Shown here: piece after piece, positions 38,734 through 43,728 of the stretch
Layout of the letters: the number at the start of each line of letters is the position of its first letter
Numbering within the stretch: the stretch's first letter is position 1
Assembly (NCBI GenBank): GCA_018223185.1
Contig: JAAEYW010000033.1
Coordinates: 1 to 43,728 of the forward strand
Direction: 5' to 3'
DNA length: 43,728 nt
Origin: Oceanospirillales bacterium
GTDB lineage: Bacteria > Pseudomonadota > Gammaproteobacteria > Pseudomonadales > Balneatricaceae
The notes under the pieces: model-generated
Told to the model about the DNA's origin: nothing
Seen by the model: the letters and a program-made list of their open reading frames with translations, nothing else
The model's database searches: none
Translations under genes and position numbers: made by a program

Positions 38734-38988
38734 ACAGCCAGCCAGTACTGCAGCTCTGGAAAGCGTTAAATAGTCATTCTCTCAAGTGACATCAGCACAA
38801 CAATGTTGCAGACACAGTGACCGAGACACACTTATTTTAAAACAAATGTTTACTTTTTCTTAAAGCATTGGTCTGAATCTGAATCGACCGGTATGACGAT
38901 ATCAGGTATATTCATTACCCTTATTTTCCCTGATCTCTTCTGGCCATTTGTTTATCGGGAACAGATAAACATGACGTAGGTTCTGAGT
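38734..38988. other. Upstream region of the TonB-receptor cluster
   Basis: This region holds a palindrome AAACA-AA-TGTTT followed by A (38840-38852), and an eight-base inverted repeat TGTTTATC (38949-38956) and GATAAACA (38964-38971) 18 bases before the small open frame. These could be operators for the receptor cluster. No B12, TPP or other riboswitch core was recognised. Confidence 0.4.
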
Positions 38989-39075
38989 ATGCAATGGATA
39001 ATCGAACACAACGGTTTTATTATCGAAGCAATATTGATGGGTGTTATTGTTATTTGGGTTGGTACACGGATCTGA
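38989..39075 (+). CDS. Possible 28-residue single-pass membrane peptide
   Basis: ATG to TGA encodes a 28-residue peptide (MQWIIEHNGFIIEAILMG at its start, ending WVGTRI) with one hydrophobic stretch of about 16 residues and no other domain. AGG precedes the ATG but is weak and far (about 11 bases). It ends 31 bases before the receptor ATG. It could be a small regulatory membrane peptide or a leader for translation of the receptor, or a chance frame. Confidence 0.3.
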   Translation: MQWIIEHNGFIIEAILMGVIVIWVGTRI

Positions 39076-39106
39076 TCAAACCTAATTGCAGGTTAAAACC
39101 AAAACC

Positions 39107-41227
39107 ATGTCATTTGTAAATATTCGCAGGCTAATAAACAACCTGTCTGTGGCTTTCATTTTATGCCCGCTTGCTTCATTCTGCGCCGCACAGAACGCGC
39201 TATCTGAACTTGATTACCTGAACGACCTTCCGGTTACCTTTTCAGCAACACGGCTGCCACAAACACTCAGCGAAGCCCCTGCGTCTATCACTATCATTGA
39301 CCGACGTATGATTGAAGCGTCCAGTGCTACTACTATCCCAGAGCTTTTCAGGCTGGTACCCGGGATGCAATCCTACCATATCGCTACCAATGCTTCGGCG
39401 GTTGCCTATCATGGGATGAGTGATAAGTTCCCACCCAGGATGGAAGTTATGATCAACGGACGGTCCGTATACCTTCCGCTCTTCTCTGCCGTTAGTTGGG
39501 AAACCCTACCGATAACCATCGCAGATATTGAACGTGTCGAAATCATCAGAGGAACAAATACTGTAACCCAGGGTTCTAATGCGTTTCTGGGGGCGATCAA
39601 TATTATTACCCACTCGCCGCTGAGTGAAAGAACAAGCTTTGTTCGCTATACGCAGGGTGAATTCAATACCCGTAACATTCAGGCAGAACACAATCAAAAG
39701 ACATCCTATGGGCATTACCGGGTTTCTGGCGGGCTATTAGGAAATGATGGATACACCTTCCCATACGATGCACAAGACCCATATTTTAAACGTTATTTTA
39801 GTTTCGAAAGCACAATATCTCCTACTCTGCTCGACACGATCTCTATTGATTTAGGGTACTCGGAAGGCTATAGCTCCGTCGGCGATGTCAAGCCCGCTCC
39901 TGACTGGAATTTCAAACGCCGTGAATTTGAAACCAACTATCAACGCCTGAACTGGTCACACTCTCTGAACGGTTCAAACGAATTAAAGGTCAGCTACGCA
40001 CATTCAGTCAACGATCTCAGTGCCCGCTTATTAACTGCAGCAGAGGCCGCAAAACTAACAGGCCTGCCCACCAGCATCGCGCAGGAGTTTCTTGATACTA
40101 ATGCGCCTTTTTTGATCACGGGTGAAACAGGAAATATAGAACAGCATGACTTCGAAATAACGTTGAAACAACATCCGGCTTTCGACTCACAAATCGTATC
40201 CGGGATAGCCTTCCGGGCCGAAAGCGCGAAGAGTCGACAGTTACTGGGCACAAATGAATGGGTAAAAAAAGAAAGTACCCGTTTGTTTACCAACTGGGAA
40301 TACTCTGGATTTACAAACTGGACCCTTAATACAGGGGCACTGCTGGAGCATGCAACGGATAGCGCCACGCGGGTATCTCCACGTATCGCAGCGAACTATC
40401 AACTTTCTGCACAAAGTACGCTTAGAAGCTCTGTCAGCCGTGCTTATCGAATGCCCTCACTGCTGGAAGCCAACTTTGAAAATATAATTTATGTCCCAGC
40501 CCCCTACACCTCACTTTTTGGTGATGTTTATGACTATGACTTCCTTGCCAATGATAACCTCTCTCCAGAGAAACTTGATTCGATTGATCTGGGATTGATG
40601 CTCAGTTGGCCGGCCCTGCATTCGCAACTGGATACCCGTATTTTTTACGAGCAGATAGAAGATGGCATAACTACCAGCTATCAATTACTCGATGCCAGTA
40701 TGATTAACTCAGCACCGAAGGATCCACATGGGGTATACCGTAGCTATATGAACCGGGCTCAGTGGAGTAATAAAGGAGTAGAGTTTCAATATAAATATCA
40801 GTCTGAAGGAATCTTCAAACCTCTGCTTATTGTGAATTATGGTTATATAGACAGCAATGGTTACAGAAACGATGGCAATCAGAACGGAAGCTCTACTGAT
40901 GTTTTTGATAGATTAGAAACCCGTAACCCTATGCACACAGCTTCTCTGCTGGCCAGTATTACGCTACCTGACAGCCTTCAGTTAAGCCTGAGCCACTATT
41001 ATCTCAGCTCTGTTCGATGGCAGGAAGCTGTAAAGGATAGCGACCCTCCCAATTCACCTTATCACCGGACTGATCTTAAAATTTCCAAGGCATTCAGACT
41101 CTCTCCTCAGAATGAGCTGAGTATTGCCCTGATTGTCCAGAACTTACTGGATAAACCGTATTCTGAGTTTTATGCTGAAAATATGTTTGAACAACGAACC
41201 TACTTACAAGCCCAGCTAAGTTTCTGA
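39107..41227 (+). CDS. TonB-dependent outer-membrane receptor
   Basis: The 706-residue protein has a signal peptide (to about residue 30, FCAAQ), a plug domain (PVTFSATRLPQTLSEAPA, then VMINGRSVYLPL, VEIIRGTNTVTQGSNAFLGAINI, quoted as the VEIIRGTN and FLGAINIIT motifs), and a long beta barrel ending in phenylalanine (YLQAQLSF). It would take up a ligand through the outer membrane using TonB. The ligand is unknown. It is followed after 19 bases by a binding-protein gene, then a kinase, so the receptor, binding protein and kinase probably form one sensing module. The ATG at 39107 is preferred over a TTG seven codons upstream. Confidence 0.92.
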   Translation: MSFVNIRRLINNLSVAFILCPLASFCAAQNALSELDYLNDLPVTFSATRLPQTLSEAPASITIIDRRMIEASSATTIPELFRLVPGMQSYHIATNASAVAYHGMSDKFPPRMEVMINGRSVYLPLFSAVSWETLPITIADIERVEIIRGTNTVTQGSNAFLGAINIITHSPLSERTSFVRYTQGEFNTRNIQAEHNQKTSYGHYRVSGGLLGNDGYTFPYDAQDPYFKRYFSFESTISPTLLDTISIDLGYSEGYSSVGDVKPAPDWNFKRREFETNYQRLNWSHSLNGSNELKVSYAHSVNDLSARLLTAAEAAKLTGLPTSIAQEFLDTNAPFLITGETGNIEQHDFEITLKQHPAFDSQIVSGIAFRAESAKSRQLLGTNEWVKKESTRLFTNWEYSGFTNWTLNTGALLEHATDSATRVSPRIAANYQLSAQSTLRSSVSRAYRMPSLLEANFENIIYVPAPYTSLFGDVYDYDFLANDNLSPEKLDSIDLGLMLSWPALHSQLDTRIFYEQIEDGITTSYQLLDASMINSAPKDPHGVYRSYMNRAQWSNKGVEFQYKYQSEGIFKPLLIVNYGYIDSNGYRNDGNQNGSSTDVFDRLETRNPMHTASLLASITLPDSLQLSLSHYYLSSVRWQEAVKDSDPPNSPYHRTDLKISKAFRLSPQNELSIALIVQNLLDKPYSEFYAENMFEQRTYLQAQLSF

Positions 41228-41246
41228 CTTTCTGACAAAACGGATT

Positions 41247-42209
41247 ATGCCAAAAACTACACAGGAAGTAGTCGCAAAAGCCTCTTATAACTATCAGATC
41301 ATCTGTTTACTGATAGCTCTTTTGCTTGCCTCCTGTAATGTAAAAGCCGCTGATTCGCTATTGCTACTCAGCAGTGACAACCCAGCCTACGAGAGTGTTG
41401 CCTCTAAAATAATCAGTCAGGGGCCCACAATCCGTATGGACACCACCTATACAGATCACCTGACGGGTAATGCCAGCGCCCACCTCGCAGCATACCGGCT
41501 GCTCATTACTGTAGGCAGTCAGGCCACTGAGTTTGCAATGCAATTCGCTCAGCAGAACAGCACAATCGTCAGCACCTTTATACCCCGTCAGCGCTTCCTT
41601 GAGTTATCGGAAAAATACTCCCGTGAACTAAAACAAAAAAAAATCAGCACGACAGCAATCTTTCTGGATCAACCACTACAACGTCAGCTTAAGCTGGCGA
41701 CAGAGATAAAACCGGAATTGAAAAGGCTGGGGTTCACCCTTGGACCTGGCTCGCAGTACATATTGCCTGAGCTGAAAGAGGCCGCTGCAGCAATGAAACT
41801 CAGCCTCAATTATCAGACCCTGACTCTAGAGGACAACCCTATACAGCGTATTCAGCCAATAATGGAGAATTCGGACCTGTTTCTCGTTATTCCGGATCAA
41901 AGCACCTTAAACAAGACCACGGCTAAATGGCTTTTATATATGTCTCTGCGAAACCGGGTCCCCTTGCTGGCCTTCTCAGAAAACTATGTCAAAGCCGGAG
42001 CCGTCGCCGCCTGTATCACCACCCCGGAGGATATCGGTCGTTACACCGCTGAACAGTTGCACCTGATTGTCGGAGGATTTTTACCGTCTCCCTCTTTTAG
42101 CCCCTACTTTAAAGTGATCACTAATCCGCGAATCGCAAGACAATTAAACCTGACAATGAAAACCGCTGAACAGCTCCAGCAACAGATTCTGGAGGCAGAA
42201 ACCCAGTGA
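41247..42209 (+). CDS. Periplasmic binding protein, ABC_sub_bind-like, possible lipoprotein
   Basis: The 320-residue product has a hydrophobic N-terminus with a lipobox-like LASC (Cys30), alternatively cleaved by signal peptidase I after VKA. The body is of the ABC_sub_bind type, with LLITVGSQATEFAMQFAQ, ELKRLGFTLGPGSQYILPEL, RVPLLAFSENYVKAGAVAAC and the C-terminal KTAEQLQQQI helix shared with the tandem pair at 22031-24378. No permease gene is present. It lies between the TonB receptor and the kinase, whose GTG start overlaps its stop, so it likely passes ligand information to the kinase. Confidence 0.88.
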   Translation: MPKTTQEVVAKASYNYQIICLLIALLLASCNVKAADSLLLLSSDNPAYESVASKIISQGPTIRMDTTYTDHLTGNASAHLAAYRLLITVGSQATEFAMQFAQQNSTIVSTFIPRQRFLELSEKYSRELKQKKISTTAIFLDQPLQRQLKLATEIKPELKRLGFTLGPGSQYILPELKEAAAAMKLSLNYQTLTLEDNPIQRIQPIMENSDLFLVIPDQSTLNKTTAKWLLYMSLRNRVPLLAFSENYVKAGAVAACITTPEDIGRYTAEQLHLIVGGFLPSPSFSPYFKVITNPRIARQLNLTMKTAEQLQQQILEAETQ

Positions 42210-43673
42210 TAAAGAACAGGAAAAACCGGTACGGAATTCGTCAACAGGTATTACTGATAGCCCTGATTCCCCTGGTTGTGATGACCCTGATATTAGCAGG
42301 ATATTTTGTCTCAACCCGGATAGCCGACAATAAATCAGCCCTCATTGAACGGGGTGAAACTATGTCCCGACTGCTAGCCCAGGCTTCAGAATTTGGTCTG
42401 ATATCAGAAATGACCCACCAGTTATCAGCCCTCAGTCAGGGGCCTATACAGGAAGCGGATGTCGCCGATGTGATCTTTATCAATCGGGACAAAAGAGTGC
42501 TTTATCGTTCCGACCATTTCAAACTAATACCCGATCTTAAACCACAGCCCAGCCACCAGACAGACGATGCTGTCTGGCTGTTCACCACGCCAGTCACCAC
42601 TCAGGGAATTATTGTTGGCGATTCTCCTGAGACAGGCTCTGCCCAGATTGAGCGGGAGCTGCTGGGCTGGGTTGTGGTCGCTATGTCGACAGCACCAATG
42701 CACAACCGTGAAAACCAGATCATCACCAATAGCCTGCTGATTCTGCTGGGAGGGCTGATTGGCACATTTATTATCGCTGCGCGATTCGCTGAAACCCTGA
42801 CAAAGCCGATAATAAACCTGACCGGCGTTGTCAAAAGACTTGAAGAGGGACACCTGGACGCCAGGGTTGATACTCAGTCTTATGCAGAGCTGGGCTCTCT
42901 GGAAAAAGGGGTAAACCTTCTCGGTGAGCAGGTTCAGAGTTCCAATCAGATTCTTGAGAGTCAGGTGGAAAAAGCGACTGAACGGTTACGAAAAACCCTG
43001 CATCACCTTAAGAAGCAGAATATTGCCCTCCAGAGAGCACGCCAGCGAGCAGATCAGGCCAATATAGCGAAGGATCAGTTTCTCGCGCGTATGAGTCATG
43101 AGCTCAGGACACCTCTGACATCGGTACTTGGTTTCACCAATATGCTCAGACAAACAGACCTTAGCTTTGAACAACAAGAACATTGCCGGATTATCAACCA
43201 AACATCGACAATGCTGTTATCGCTGATCGATGACATACTGGATTTTGCCAAATTACAATCCGATGCAATAAAACTTGAACGTATACAGTTCAATCCTGAA
43301 CAGGTAATTTTCGAAGCACTGGAGATGCAGTCCCAAAGCGCTGCAGCGAAAGGGCTGGAGCTGGCCTATCAGGTCGATGAAAGCGCCTACTCTGATGTTT
43401 TAGGAGACCCAACCAGGCTGCGCCAGATCGCAACCAACCTGATCAGCAATGCAATAAAATTCACTGACAAAGGTCAGATTCTGGTCATACTCAGAACCCG
43501 GAAGGAGGAGCATGGTCAGAAGCAACTGCAACTTTGCGTTAAAGATACAGGCATAGGAATTTCTGAAGAACAGCAGACACTCCTCTTCAATGCTTTTGCA
43601 CAAGCCGATTCATCAATAACACGCCGGTTTGGCGGTAGTGGACTGGGACTTGTCATCGTACAGAAACTCGTAC
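42206..43673 (+). pseudogene. BarA-like sensor histidine kinase, 3' part removed by IS insertion
   Basis: A reading frame starting with GTG (overlapping the previous stop as GTGA) runs open to the window end; 489 native codons are visible. The protein has helices near 14-35 and 176-195, a periplasmic domain of about 140 residues, HAMP, a coiled coil, a phosphoacceptor domain (MSHELRTPLTSVLGF, histidine near 297) and an ATPase domain (NLISNAIKF near 411, KDTGIGIS, FGGSGLGLVIV). The frame leaves the kinase family directly after VIVQKLV, where the insertion-sequence end begins, so the ATPase end and any receiver domain are lost here. Without the insertion it would be the sensor of the receptor cluster. 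Confidence 0.85.
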
Positions 43674-43728
43674 TGATCTGCCCCAGTAAAAGTGGACACC
43701 TGATTAAGCTACATTTTTCAGTTCAAAC
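43674..43728 (-). mobile_element. Right end of an IS3-family insertion sequence (partial)
   Basis: The segment begins TGATCTGCCCCAGTAAAAG and continues TGGACACC, an imperfect match to the left-edge repeat. On the minus strand the last codons of a transposase finish directly inside it, so this is the element's right end, with the body lying outside the window. Insertion has split the sensor kinase gene. The copies at the two window edges have the same orientation. Confidence 0.8.
43704..43728 (-). CDS. IS3-family transposase, C-terminal tail only
   Basis: On the minus strand the last residues read FELKNVA followed by TAA at 43704-43706. This closely matches the end of many IS3-family OrfB transposases (Q-F-E-x-K-x-x-A then stop, close to the right inverted repeat). 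Only seven complete codons are in the window, so the identification rests on this tail and its position 31 bases from the element end. Confidence 0.7.

Noticed and set aside
38734-39106. Cobalamin riboswitch before the TonB receptor
   Set aside because: The region was read for a B12-box-like core and none was recognised; only simple inverted repeats are present.

Overview
The window looks like the chromosome of a marine, motile gammaproteobacterium (Oceanospirillales-like by gene content; the genus is an inference and was not tested). Base composition is moderate (near 50 % GC by eye). Genes are densely packed with many ATGA-type overlaps. Content is dominated by environmental sensing: four c-di-GMP enzymes, three sensor kinases, one chemoreceptor and five genes encoding periplasmic binding proteins or binding domains outside complete transporters. 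I saw no rRNA, tRNA, CRISPR array, prophage or replication origin.

Both edges are broken by insertion sequences. Bases 1-55 and 43674-43728 look like the left and right ends of an IS3-family element. The left copy truncates a solute-binding protein gene and the right copy truncates a sensor kinase gene. At the right edge the last codons of a transposase run into the inverted repeat on the minus strand. The two copies appear to lie in the same orientation.

Left to right: (1) 40-3216, a Cache-GGDEF-EAL protein followed by the truncated binding protein; (2) 3595-6472, a TSUP permease and a NIT-domain chemoreceptor; (3) 6811-9826, glutathione-dependent formaldehyde detoxification (frmA, fghA) with a divergent LysR regulator and a clear terminator; (4) 9875-16740, an eight-gene minus-strand operon that starts with a PepSY protein, response regulator and sensor kinase under a PmrA/QseB-like box, then encodes a secreted protein, a P-loop NTPase, a half ABC transporter with a degenerate ATPase, an alpha/beta hydrolase and a lipoprotein; (5) 16957-28846, a seven-gene minus-strand locus with a DapF-like epimerase, an MFS exporter, an unrecognised 523-residue protein, two tandem paralogous binding proteins, a hybrid kinase with receiver and Hpt, and a receiver-PAS-GGDEF-EAL output protein; (6) 29094-30929, a HAMP-GGDEF cyclase; (7) 31201-36852, a PhnCDE-like (possibly selenate-type) ABC transporter divergent from a protein with two binding domains and a GGDEF domain; (8) 36935-38733, a LysE exporter and rlmG; (9) 38989-43673, a possible 28-residue membrane peptide, a TonB-dependent receptor, a binding protein of the same family as the tandem pair, and the IS-truncated kinase.

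The strongest candidate for an undescribed system is region 5. It has the layout of a closed circuit: an epimerase and an unknown enzyme-like protein could make or modify an amino-acid-derived compound, the MFS protein could export it, the tandem binding proteins could detect it, and the phosphorelay would convert this into a c-di-GMP change. Region 9 repeats the binding-protein-plus-kinase theme with an outer-membrane receptor. The region 4 operon is the second candidate, because most of its products have no obvious assigned role and its ABC ATPase lacks several normally conserved motifs.
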